The notes beneath the pieces were generated by a model. That model was not told where the DNA came from and made no database searches. It worked only from the letters and a program-made list of their open reading frames with translations. Below, piece after piece: positions 1 through 6,849 of a stretch of 37,586 nt of DNA (positions are counted from its first letter, which is position 1; each line of letters begins with the position of its first letter). A program made the position numbers and the translations under genes. Source of the stretch: Acidiferrobacterales bacterium (GTDB taxonomy: Bacteria > Pseudomonadota > Gammaproteobacteria > Acidiferrobacterales > Sulfurifustaceae); the NCBI GenBank assembly GCA_919902925.1, contig CAKKRZ010000052.1, positions 1-37,586 on the forward strand. Direction: 5' to 3'.

Positions 1-425
1 ATCCGGTGGTGGGCGCACAGGCCAACAACGAACGCCGCCGCCGGCAGGCGGAAACCATTGCCACCATCGTCAAGGCACGCACACGCCCGGACAGCGCCTA
101 TATTCTCACCGGCGACATGAACGATCCGCCCGAATCGGAATTCATTGCGGCGTTTGCCGCCAGCGCCGAACTGAAGCTGGTGAATGCCCTGACCAACCCG
201 GCCGAAACCCGCCCGCCGAAGACCGACGATCCCATGCCGGCCTCGGCGGCCTGGACCCACCGCTTCAAGCCAGCCGGCCAGCCGGCCAACTACGAACTGT
301 TCGATCACCTCTGGCTGTCCCCCGCACTCGCCGGCAAACAGACCGGCGCCTGGATCGACCGACGCACCGTGCACGGCGGCGACGGCTCCGATCACGACCC
401 GGCGTGGATAAAGCTCAATCTGTAA
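1..425 (+). CDS. Endonuclease/exonuclease/phosphatase family protein, 5'-truncated
   Basis: The frame is open from the first base, so only the C-terminal part of the gene (about 140 residues) lies in the window. The segment carries two hallmarks of the endonuclease/exonuclease/phosphatase fold (DNase I, exonuclease III, sphingomyelinase-like): a GDMND block around residue 36 of the visible part, supplying the catalytic Asp and Asn, and a terminal GSDHDP motif with the catalytic Asp-His pair. It ends in TAA nine residues after the SDH motif, which is normal for the family. The substrate (nucleic acid, phosphoinositide or another phosphodiester) cannot be told from this piece. The GTG at base 6 is internal, not a start. 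Confidence 0.85.
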   Translation, partial: PVVGAQANNERRRRQAETIATIVKARTRPDSAYILTGDMNDPPESEFIAAFAASAELKLVNALTNPAETRPPKTDDPMPASAAWTHRFKPAGQPANYELFDHLWLSPALAGKQTGAWIDRRTVHGGDGSDHDPAWIKLNL

Positions 426-532
426 GCTGGAAATTGCAGCTTCAGCCACTCTAGGTTGCCGGGGGTGTACTCGGCCCGTAGTATCTGGCCAGTGGATTGA
501 TTCAGAACAGTGTCCCGTTTTATCAGGGCCGA

Positions 533-582
533 AAACGCCACTTTAAAAAACGGCGTTTTGAGACGTCTAATCCTAGTTAGGC
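533..582. repeat. AT-rich hairpin followed by a GTTAGGC core-like heptamer
   Basis: The stem AAAACGCC/GGCGTTTT encloses a 12-base A+T-rich loop at about 533-560. The heptamer GTTAGGC follows at 576-582, twelve bases before the next ATG. GTTAGGC is the R' core of integron attC sites, but no matching RYYYAAC partner is seen at the expected distance, so this is not called an attC. No T-run follows the stem, so a terminator is also unproven. The rest of 426-594 holds nothing I can recognise. Confidence 0.35.
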
Positions 583-594
583 CAGAACCAAGAA

Positions 595-825
595 ATGCCA
601 ATCGACAAGATAGTATTTACCGTCTCTTATGCACCCGTTATCGTGGGTTCGGGAGGCATGATCGCGTTTGCTTGCAAGTTCCCTCACGTAACCGGAATTT
701 GGGAACTAAAACATACTAAAAAAAGATTTCTCTGGTTGAATGGCTACCAAGTCTGGGTGTACTCCTGGCTTGCTATTCTGCTTGGTACGATTGGCCAGAT
801 AGTGGCCACATGGTGCCAAACATAA
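595..825 (+). CDS. Small membrane protein, unknown function
   Basis: A 76-residue protein with two predicted membrane segments: residues about 9-27 (hydrophobic, small residues) and about 50-72 (Trp/Leu/Ile-rich, ending GTIGQIVATW). A short basic linker (KHTKKR) lies between them, suggesting a helical hairpin in the inner membrane. I do not recognise a named family. The sequence is visibly richer in A+T than the flanking genes, suggesting recent acquisition. There is no strong ribosome-binding site before the ATG, and a GTTAGGC heptamer sits 12 bases upstream. The next gene's longest reading would overlap this stop, but its better start lies downstream. It could still be a chance ORF, although the membrane-protein composition argues for a real one. 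Confidence 0.5.
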   Translation: MPIDKIVFTVSYAPVIVGSGGMIAFACKFPHVTGIWELKHTKKRFLWLNGYQVWVYSWLAILLGTIGQIVATWCQT

Positions 826-848
826 CTGGTCTTAGTCGGAGCACGGTA

Positions 849-1223
849 ATGGCGGGAGAGAGGATAACTCGGATATTAAAGGCGAAGAGTGGTCTCTCGA
901 CCGAAGAAATTGCTCAGATGACTGACAGAGAAGCCTGGGCATGGCTGTATGCACACTTCCCTCCGAAGACGAAGCGACATAAGAAGAATCTTGCGGAGAT
1001 ATGCTTCACTGGCTTTTCTACGAGCGAACGCGCGGTGTTGGAACAGGAGGCACAAGAAGCGCATCTTAATGTTGTTAAGTCCGTGACGAAGCAGTTGCGA
1101 TATCTCGTTGCAGGACCGAACGCTGGACCAACGAAGCGCCAGAAGGCGTCTGAACAGGAAGTCGTGGTTCTGAGCTTGGATCAATTTCGTACAATGCTGG
1201 AAACTGGCGAGCTTCCAACTTGA
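849..1223 (+). CDS. Stand-alone BRCT-domain protein
   Basis: A 124-residue protein. Residues 1-45 are a charged, mostly helical region I do not recognise. Residues about 48-118 read as a BRCT domain of the NAD-dependent DNA ligase/replication factor C type: ICFTGF (first strand), SVTKQLRYLVAGPNAGPT (strand and phosphate-pocket loop), a KRQKA helix, then VVVLSLDQFRTML (last strand and helix). BRCT domains bind phosphopeptides or DNA ends and in bacteria are normally a C-terminal module of LigA, so a free one is unusual. The ATG at 849 is preferred over an in-frame ATG at 810 because GGAG lies at 838-841 with a 7-base spacer and the longer form would overlap the previous gene. Partner and function are unknown; composition suggests transfer. 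Confidence 0.7.
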   Translation: MAGERITRILKAKSGLSTEEIAQMTDREAWAWLYAHFPPKTKRHKKNLAEICFTGFSTSERAVLEQEAQEAHLNVVKSVTKQLRYLVAGPNAGPTKRQKASEQEVVVLSLDQFRTMLETGELPT

Positions 1224-1225
1224 CG

Positions 1226-1290
1226 CATGAGGGGGTTACGACGCATGACGGGGTGCACGCATGACGTGACGGGGTCAGGTCACAGATATT
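1226..1290. repeat. Short GACGCATGA direct repeats ending in a GGGGTCAGGTCAC motif
   Basis: Three imperfect copies of an ACGCATGA(C/G) unit follow the BRCT gene stop, ending in GTGACGGGGTCAGGTCACAG. GGGGTCAGGT-type words often mark REP sequences associated with RAYT (IS200-like) transposases. No transposase is present here, so this is at most a remnant. It marks the right edge of the AT-rich patch. Confidence 0.35.
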
Positions 1291-1347
1291 GGCTAATATT
1301 CGTGATCAATGTGATCTGATCATTATCTATAAAAACGAGGGGGCCAT

Positions 1348-2070
1348 ATGATCAATAAATTCGGCGAAGCGTTTTCATTATTGTGGGACCACATCTGGCT
1401 GTTCACGGCCATCGTGCTTACCGTCGCGCTTCCGGGAAACGTGATTATCAAACTCATCACGCTGTCTGCCGGGGAAGCCAATTTCATGGCCACCCTGTAT
1501 GCCAGCATATGGATTGAAGTAATCTTCGCGCCGCTATACATCGGCGCGCTAATCTACGCACTGGCCCGGATAAAATCCGGCAAGACCGTTACCTACAGGG
1601 AGGCCATGACGGTTGGCGTGAGAAAATGGTTCGCGCTTTTTGCTGCCCGGTTCATCGCCAGCATTTTTATTGGTCTGGGATTCCTCCTACTGGTTGTCCC
1701 CGGAATCATGTTGGCTCTGCGCTATGCGCTTCTCGATCCCGCTGTCATTCTGGAGGATAAGGGCATCTCCGAGTCGCGCGCTCGCAGCACGGCACTGACC
1801 GCCGGCCGCCGGTGGGAGATTTTTGGCATGGCCCTGCTATTCTTTCTGGGTTTGGTTCTTGTTTCCTTCCTTTTCTATTTCCCGTTCGGGGTTATCGAAG
1901 CGCTTGAGATATCCGCCAATCTGGCTCCGGTAGAAATTATCTTGGACTGTTTGATATCCGTCGTTACCGTGATTATCCAGATTGTCCTTTTTCTGTATTA
2001 CTGGGAGGCCGTACACAAGGAAAAGGGCACCAATATCTCGGCACAGGGCGAACAACAGGTGCCGGCGTAG
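1348..2070 (+). CDS. Multi-pass inner-membrane protein, YciC/DUF975-like
   Basis: A 240-residue protein with about six hydrophobic segments. The signature stretch LLLVVPGIMLALRYALLDPAVILEDKG, at roughly residues 112-139 (shortened here to its recognisable parts VPGIMLALRY and DPAVILE), followed by a Ser/Arg-rich A-x-S-R-A-R-S-T-ALTAGRRW helix, is typical of the membrane domain found in UPF0259/YciC, DUF975 and the membrane part of some glycerophosphodiesterases. No catalytic domain is attached. Its role is unknown; relatives are proposed to influence membrane homeostasis. A strong Shine-Dalgarno (GAGGGGG) lies five bases before the ATG. The small membrane gene at 2109 follows after 38 bases and is probably co-transcribed. 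Confidence 0.75.
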   Translation: MINKFGEAFSLLWDHIWLFTAIVLTVALPGNVIIKLITLSAGEANFMATLYASIWIEVIFAPLYIGALIYALARIKSGKTVTYREAMTVGVRKWFALFAARFIASIFIGLGFLLLVVPGIMLALRYALLDPAVILEDKGISESRARSTALTAGRRWEIFGMALLFFLGLVLVSFLFYFPFGVIEALEISANLAPVEIILDCLISVVTVIIQIVLFLYYWEAVHKEKGTNISAQGEQQVPA

Positions 2071-2108
2071 GCAGGCACGATGTTAATCAGACAGGAGTAA
2101 TTTAACCG

Positions 2109-2417
2109 ATGGTCAAACAACAATCCGCGCGCGCATTACTGTGGTTTTCGGTCATCCTGCTGGTGGTCGGGGCGGCCATTACCGATCCGGCCGCCGGCGT
2201 TGCCCTCATCGCGCTGGCCGGGCTCGGCACGCTCGGCACCATCGCCCTCGGTGACAAGCGTCTCAAGCTGGTCGGGCTGCTGGCGCTGGCGGTGTCGGTT
2301 GGCATGGCCGTGGCCTACTGGCCCGCGGCCAAGAAGCACATGGCGAAATACCAGGAACGGGCGAAGAAGGCGGCCATGAAGAACAACACACCGGCTAACC
2401 TGCCGGAGAAACGTTAG
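2109..2417 (+). CDS. Small inner-membrane protein, unknown function
   Basis: A 102-residue protein: two or three hydrophobic helices (about residues 9-28, 30-46, 52-72) followed by a strongly basic cytoplasmic tail rich in Lys and Ala. An AGGAG ribosome-binding site lies at about 2094-2098, ten bases upstream of the ATG. No family recognised. It follows the YciC-like gene closely on the same strand, so the two probably form a transcription unit. The next gene is convergent. Confidence 0.65.
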   Translation: MVKQQSARALLWFSVILLVVGAAITDPAAGVALIALAGLGTLGTIALGDKRLKLVGLLALAVSVGMAVAYWPAAKKHMAKYQERAKKAAMKNNTPANLPEKR

Positions 2418-2491
2418 CGAAACATTGCCGGCATAACTCCAGAGAGAGTGGGGCCAAAGAACACCAGGACAGGAAAGAAAGCCCGTCGACG

Positions 2492-3145
2492 TCAGGTGGG
2501 CATGATTTCCCGGAAGCTGGAGATGGCGCGGAAATCGCCGACGTCCTTTTCCGGCATCCGGGTATCGGGCTTGCGCACGGCCAGCAGATGGCCGACGCCA
2601 TAATCGCGCGCGGCGCGCAGCACCGGCAGTGAATCGTCGACCAGCAGCGTGCGCGTCTTGTCGAATGGATGGAGCGCCTCCAGCTTGCGCCAGAAGCCGG
2701 CATGTTCCTTGGGCACGCGCAGGTCGTGCGAGCAGACCACGTGATCGAAATGGTTGCCGAGCGCAGTGCGCCGGAATTTGATCTCGATCGCCTTGCCGTG
2801 CGCGTTGGTGACCAGCAGCACGCGTTTCTTCAGGGCGCGCACGGCGTGCAGGAAATCGAGCACGTAGGGATGGACCTGGATCAGGTGGTTCACTTCTTCC
2901 TTGAGCTGCGGGATATCGAGCCCGAGTTCGCGGCTCCAGTAATCCACGCAATACCAGTCGAGCGTGCCTTCCATCTTTTTGTAACGGGCGTACAGCTCGG
3001 CGCGCGCGTCTTCGGTCGAGAGACCCTTCTGCTCAGCGTAGCGTCGCGGCACGTGTTCCAGCCAGAAATGGTTGTCGTAATGCAGGTCGAGCAGCGTGCC
3101 GTCCATGTCCAGCAACAGCGTGTCGAGAGTGGACCAGTCGATCAT
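2492..3145 (-). CDS. yrfG: GMP/IMP nucleotidase-like HAD hydrolase (YrfG type)
   Basis: A 217-residue HAD-superfamily phosphatase. Motif I is LLLDMDGTLLDL (residues about 10-21, nucleophile Asp and acid/base Asp). Motif II is LLVTNA (Thr), motif III the Lys in RVPKEHAGF, and motif IV LLVDDS (paired Asp for Mg). The cap begins with HYDNHFWLEHVPRRYA, the stretch that distinguishes YrfG from other HADs. YrfG of E. coli is about 222 residues and dephosphorylates GMP and IMP, so length and motifs agree. It would act in the cytoplasm in purine nucleotide turnover. It stands alone on the minus strand, divergent from the rhodanese remnant at 3209. Confidence 0.85.
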   Translation of the reverse strand: MIDWSTLDTLLLDMDGTLLDLHYDNHFWLEHVPRRYAEQKGLSTEDARAELYARYKKMEGTLDWYCVDYWSRELGLDIPQLKEEVNHLIQVHPYVLDFLHAVRALKKRVLLVTNAHGKAIEIKFRRTALGNHFDHVVCSHDLRVPKEHAGFWRKLEALHPFDKTRTLLVDDSLPVLRAARDYGVGHLLAVRKPDTRMPEKDVGDFRAISSFREIMPT

Positions 3146-3208
3146 GGGTTGGGTCGTGGCGGGTGAATCCGGGTAGCGATACTATACCCAATCTATTGGA
3201 GGTGCCTC

Positions 3209-3571
3209 GTGATCCCCGGTTCCCGTAAAACCACAGTGATTTTTCTGCTTTGGATGTTCCTGTCGCTGCCGGCCGCCGCCGCGCCGGTGCTGGTGGATGG
3301 CGACTGGCTGTCCGCGCGCCTGACCGATCCCAATATTGTCATCGTCGACATGAGCAGCGACGACACCCAGTATCTGCGTTTTCATCTGCCCGGTGCCGTG
3401 CGTTTGCCCTACGAGGCCATCGTCAAGCTAAAGCGGCTGATTCCGCCCGGATGTGTGACGCCCGAGTGCATCCAGCGTGCACCGGCCTACAACGTGCGGC
3501 TTTACGCGAACTCGATGAACGAATACGGCCTCCAGGCCGATGCGCCGCTGAAACTCGGCCCATCGCCCTGA
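3209..3571 (+). pseudogene. Truncated exported rhodanese-like protein
   Basis: A 120-residue reading frame with a GTG start, preceded by GGAGGT. Residues 1-24 are a signal peptide (hydrophobic core, ending AAAAP). Residues about 28-72 match the first half of a rhodanese domain: VDGDWLSARL, VIVDMSSDD, YLRFHLPGAVRLPY. The expected second half, with the CxxGxR active-site loop, is missing. After residue 74 the sequence loses all rhodanese resemblance and ends 46 residues later. I checked the other two forward frames over this stretch and saw no continuation, so a simple single frameshift does not explain it; a deletion or fusion to unrelated DNA does. Sulfurtransferase activity is not expected. 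It may still be translated. Confidence 0.6.
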
Positions 3572-3616
3572 CGGGCCACGGCGTTATACTGAACCGGTTA
3601 TTTCAAGGAGGTTCAC

Positions 3617-4414
3617 ATGAATCCCTGCGAACTGATGGACGCGGTGCGGCATATCGCCTTTGGCGCCGGGCGCAAGATTCTGGATGTCTACGAGCAGGGA
3701 TTTACGGTCACCGACAAGGAAGACCGCAGCCCGCTGACCGAGGCCGATCGCCTGTCCAATGAGTTCATCGTGCATGAGCTGGAGAATCTCACGCCGGATA
3801 TTCCGGTGCTGTCAGAAGAGTCAGCCCCGGCCGCGCCGGAGACACGCCGCGGTTGGTCGCAATTCTGGCTGGTCGACCCGCTCGATGGCACCAAGGAATT
3901 CATTTCGCGCAATGGCGAGTTCACCGTCAACATCGCGCTCATCGATGGTGACCGGCCGGTGCTGGGCGTGGTGTACGTGCCGATGGTGGGTGTGTGTTAT
4001 TCCGCCTGCCGCGGCGGTGGCGCCTTCAAGCAGAAATCCGAATGCCGGCCGGACCCGATTCGCGCGCGCGCCTTCGCCGGCGGCAAGCCGATCGTGATGG
4101 CGAGCCGCTCGCACGCCGGACCGGAAACAGCGGCGTTTCTCGCCAGCCTCGGTGCACACGACACGGTCACGATGGGGTCGAGCCTGAAGGCCTGTCTGGT
4201 GGCGGAAGGCACGGCGGATCTTTATCCGCGACTCGGCCCCACCATGGAGTGGGATACCGCTGCCGCCCAGTGCGTGGTGGAAGAGGCCGGCGGACGCGTG
4301 CTCGATGCCCAGGGCCGACCGCTCACCTATAACAAGCCGACCCTGCGCAATCCGTGGTTCATCGTCTGCGGTGCGGGCAATACCGACTGGGTCCGGCATT
4401 TGCCCGGATCCTAA
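3617..4414 (+). CDS. cysQ: 3'(2'),5'-bisphosphate nucleotidase CysQ
   Basis: A 265-residue member of the inositol-monophosphatase superfamily. The metal-binding signatures are all present: VLSEES (about 64-69, Glu), WLVDPLDGTKEF (about 84-95, the DPxDGT motif with lithium-sensitive metal sites) and MEWDTAAAQCVVEEAGG (about 212-228). CysQ removes the 3'-phosphate from PAP and PAPS, relieving inhibition of sulfate assimilation, and in E. coli associates with the inner face of the membrane. Length is normal (E. coli about 246). A perfect AAGGAGG Shine-Dalgarno lies at 3605-3611, six bases before the ATG. No sulfate-assimilation genes adjoin it here. Confidence 0.92.
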   Translation: MNPCELMDAVRHIAFGAGRKILDVYEQGFTVTDKEDRSPLTEADRLSNEFIVHELENLTPDIPVLSEESAPAAPETRRGWSQFWLVDPLDGTKEFISRNGEFTVNIALIDGDRPVLGVVYVPMVGVCYSACRGGGAFKQKSECRPDPIRARAFAGGKPIVMASRSHAGPETAAFLASLGAHDTVTMGSSLKACLVAEGTADLYPRLGPTMEWDTAAAQCVVEEAGGRVLDAQGRPLTYNKPTLRNPWFIVCGAGNTDWVRHLPGS

Positions 4415-4554
4415 AGGAAGTTCTGATTTAGAGCCCTGAGAAAATATGAATTCTTGTCGCAGAGTGAGGGCTGAAATACATGATCCAGGAACAAAAAACC
4501 GACTCTATTGAAATTCGCGCGGGCACAGTCTACCCGGCCGGGCGCTGAAAAGAG

Positions 4555-4697
4555 TTTTCCCCCTCCCTTGACGGGAGGGGGCGAGGGGGAGGGTGAGCGT
4601 AAAGCGAATCACAACCGCCGGAGTGGTCGTTGTCTTTACAACGTCCTCTTCAGCACCACCCCCTCCCCAACCCTCCCCCTCAAGGGGGAGGGGTAAG
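4555..4697. repeat. Pair of inverted GC-rich hairpin repeats (BIME-like)
   Basis: Two related hairpin units lie in opposite orientation. Unit A at 4561-4579 is CCCTCCC-TTGAC-GGGAGGG followed by a G-rich tail to 4597. Unit B at 4671-4692 is CCCTCCCCC-TCAA-GGGGGAGGG preceded by a C-rich arm from about 4656. Each is close to the reverse complement of the other, so the whole 143 bases could also fold as one long stem. Such elements recur across many proteobacterial genomes as intergenic repeats. They occupy most of the 371-base gap between cysQ and the kinase; the remaining bases hold nothing recognisable. Confidence 0.7.
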
Positions 4698-4785
4698 TTC
4701 ATTGCCGCCCGTCAGGCGCTGCTGGGCAGCCACTCGTTTTTCAAGAGAGGCAAAAAACCCCAGTGGCCTGCTAAGGTACTGGCAG

Positions 4786-6252
4786 ATGGAAGCGGCCAAC
4801 ATGGATGACCCCCACCAGGCACTGTATCTCTCGCTCGATCAGGGCGGCCACGCCAGCCGCGCGTTGGTGTTCGACCGCATGGGTCAGTTGCAGGCAAAGG
4901 CCGTGGTCGAGACAGCCGAACAGCGCATCCCTCCGGACCGCGTGGAACAGGACGGGGATGCACTGGTCCGGTCGCTCGAACGGGCAGCGGAAGAGGCCAT
5001 CGTCTCGCTGGGTGGTCGGGCCGCCAATGTCGCCGCCGCCGGTCTCGCCACCCAGCGTTCCAGCATCATTTGCTGGGATCGTGAAACCGGCGCGCCGCTG
5101 TCGCCGGTGCTGAGTTGGCAGGACCGGCGCGCGCACGGCTGGCTGCAACAATTCGCTCCCGAGGCGGAAAAAATCCGTGAGCGCACCGGACTGGTGCTGT
5201 CCGCGCACTACGGCGCGTCCAAACTGCGCTGGTGTCTCGATCACCTGCCGGCGGCGGCGTCGGCGCGCGACGCCGGGCGCCTGGCGATGGGACCACTGGC
5301 GAGCTTTCTGCTGTTCCGGCTGTTGCGTGAGCGGCCACTGCTGATCGATCCCTCGAATGCCGGGCGCACGCTGCTGTGGAACCTCGATCGCGGTGACTGG
5401 GACGACGAGCTTATAAAGTTATTCGGAATACCACGCGCTGCGCTGCCGGCCTGCGTCCCGACACGCCACGATTACGGCACGCTCACGGTCCATGGCCGGG
5501 AAATTCCGCTCACGGTGCTGAACGGCGACCAGTCGGCGGCGCTGTTCGCCCTTGGCCGGCCGCATGCCAATACCGCCTACGTGAATCTCGGCACCGGCGC
5601 CTTTGTGCTGCATGCGTTGGGTGAGTTACCGGCGCCGCGGCCTCGACTGTTGTGCTCGGTCGCCTGGCGGGACGCCGCAGAGTCCGTGTACGTCATCGAA
5701 GGCACCGTCAACGGCGCCGGCAGCGCGCTGGAGTGGGCGGCGCAGAAGCTGGGCGTGAAAGACACCGAAAAGGAACTGGCCGGCTGGTGGAAAACGGAAA
5801 CCTCGCCGCCGCTGTTTCTGAATGGCGTCTCCGGTCTCGGCTCGCCGTTCTGGGTGCCGGATTTCGAATCGCGCTGGATTGGGGATGGCTCGCCGCCCGC
5901 CAAAGTCGTCGCCGTGGCCGAATCGATCCTGTTTCTCATCCAGCGCAACCTGGAGGAAATGAAAAAATCGTTCACACAGTTCGAACAGATCTTCGTCAGC
6001 GGCGGGCTGTCCACGAATGACGTGCTGTGCGAAAAACTGGCGAATCTCTCCGCTCTTCCGGTGTACCGGCCGGTGGAGCACGAAGCCACGGCGCGTGGGT
6101 TGGCGTGGCTCGTGGGAGGATGCCCCGCCGACTGGCCGGAACAGGAATTCGGCCGCTGGTTCCGGCCGTCACCTGATGAGGGATTGCGCGAACGATATGA
6201 GCGATGGGGGAAGGAAATGAATGCGGGGCTCGGGCGCGGCATAGTGGGTTGA
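4786..6252 (+). CDS. FGGY-family carbohydrate kinase, glycerol-kinase-like
   Basis: About 488 residues, the normal length for FGGY kinases (actin-like ATPase fold, two domains). N-terminal YLSLDQGGHASRALVF matches the DQGT-SR phosphate-binding turn of glycerol kinase. GDQSAALFALG (about residue 247) carries the catalytic Asp in the GDQQAALFG context specific to glycerol kinase, where xylulokinases have GDN. NLGTGAFVL, GVSGLGSPFWVPD and the FGGY-2 signature VSGGLSTNDVLCEKLA follow in order. It is clearly divergent from E. coli GlpK, so the substrate is uncertain, but glycerol is plausible given the GlpD-like and phosphodiesterase genes at 13.9-15.9 kb. Start may be ATG 4786 or 4801; the frame is open further upstream through the repeats, but those residues are low-complexity and unlikely to be coding. 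Confidence 0.85.
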   Translation: MEAANMDDPHQALYLSLDQGGHASRALVFDRMGQLQAKAVVETAEQRIPPDRVEQDGDALVRSLERAAEEAIVSLGGRAANVAAAGLATQRSSIICWDRETGAPLSPVLSWQDRRAHGWLQQFAPEAEKIRERTGLVLSAHYGASKLRWCLDHLPAAASARDAGRLAMGPLASFLLFRLLRERPLLIDPSNAGRTLLWNLDRGDWDDELIKLFGIPRAALPACVPTRHDYGTLTVHGREIPLTVLNGDQSAALFALGRPHANTAYVNLGTGAFVLHALGELPAPRPRLLCSVAWRDAAESVYVIEGTVNGAGSALEWAAQKLGVKDTEKELAGWWKTETSPPLFLNGVSGLGSPFWVPDFESRWIGDGSPPAKVVAVAESILFLIQRNLEEMKKSFTQFEQIFVSGGLSTNDVLCEKLANLSALPVYRPVEHEATARGLAWLVGGCPADWPEQEFGRWFRPSPDEGLRERYERWGKEMNAGLGRGIVG

Positions 6253-6370
6253 ACGTCATAATAAACCGACGCAGGCACTCAGTTGCCGTCTGTATTTGCA
6301 GGGTGCTGTTATAAATAAATCTCAGCAAAAACAATAACCAAAGGCATCATGTCGAAAGATTTCAACGGGA

Positions 6371-6430
6371 TTAGGCCGCACGCTGTGTTATCCGGTAAAT
6401 TACAGCACGCTGTCTAATACACTGTTGGGC
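6371..6430 (+). other. Left boundary of cassette array: R' core and repeats (degenerate attC or attI-like)
   Basis: GTTGGGC at 6424-6430 is a perfect recombination core, identical to the R' of the attC at 6779-6836, and lies immediately before the first cassette ORF. Upstream are two copies of GCACGCTGT (about 6378 and 6405) and weakly complementary arms (GATTAG against CTAAT). No perfect RYYYAAC partner is found. It could be a decayed attC of a lost upstream cassette or an attI-like simple site with direct integrase-binding repeats. No integrase gene is in the window. Confidence 0.55.
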
Positions 6431-6433
6431 GTC

Positions 6434-6775
6434 ATGAATAACGAACGATCTCAACAAACTGTTTGTTCCGAGTACGGCTCGGAGTTCGTGCCACCAGATG
6501 CGGAATCTAAGGTGGGTATCGCCCTTGCCAGCTTGAGCAAGACACCACTAAATGCTTTGCGTCATCCTCCGCAAGGAAACACATGCGGTTGGTATATTTG
6601 GGGTGGTGAGGTTTTGCCCCATGAACCAGAGTTTTTTCAGCCGCTTCATGTCCATCACCTGGCGGAACATTGTCCAGGCATATTGCCTTACTTGGGTCTG
6701 GCCCCAGGTTGGCGCGTACTGATTGCACCTGGCCAAATAGAGGTTTGGCATGATCCTGAGCTTCTTGAAATTTAA
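6434..6775 (+). CDS. Cassette 1 ORF: Imm33-like candidate immunity protein
   Basis: A 113-residue soluble protein carried as a gene cassette. The C-terminal part is the recognisable piece: CGWYIWGGE (about 55-63), then FFQPLHVHHLAEHCP, ILPYLGLAPGWRVLIAPG and a terminal VWHDPELLE. To my recollection this pattern occurs in proteins annotated as immunity protein Imm33-like, which protect against toxins in contact-dependent systems; that assignment is from memory and only moderate. The ATG at 6434 is chosen over TTG 6425, which lies inside the recombination core. No toxin partner is adjacent. The stop codon is three bases from the attC R'' core, the normal tight packing of a cassette. Transcription would have to come from outside. 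Confidence 0.65.
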   Translation: MNNERSQQTVCSEYGSEFVPPDAESKVGIALASLSKTPLNALRHPPQGNTCGWYIWGGEVLPHEPEFFQPLHVHHLAEHCPGILPYLGLAPGWRVLIAPGQIEVWHDPELLEI

Positions 6776-6778
6776 CAC

Positions 6779-6836
6779 GCCCAACAACCGGTTCCACGCG
6801 ACCGGCTACGCCGGCGCGTGAACCGGAACGTTGGGC
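6779..6836 (+). other. attC site 1 (59-base element)
   Basis: A 58-base site. R'' GCCCAAC (6779-6785) and R' GTTGGGC (6830-6836) are perfectly complementary. The inner arms CCGGTTCCACGCG (6788-6800) and CGCGTGAACCGG (6815-6826) pair except for one unpaired G, the extrahelical base that integron integrases need for strand choice. Together these are diagnostic of a functional-looking attC in a folded bottom strand. Confidence 0.93.
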
Positions 6837-6849
6837 GTCATAGGCACAC

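Noticed and set aside
2669-3166. 165-residue frame opposite yrfG
   Set aside because: Shadow of a well-recognised gene on the other strand; no domain.
4630-4785. N-terminal extension of the FGGY kinase
   Set aside because: The upstream open frame lies in the GC-rich repeat and gives a Pro-rich sequence unlike any kinase N-terminus.
6283-6315. Cassette promoter (TTGCCG ... TATAAA)
   Set aside because: The spacer is about 21 bases, too long for a credible sigma70 promoter.
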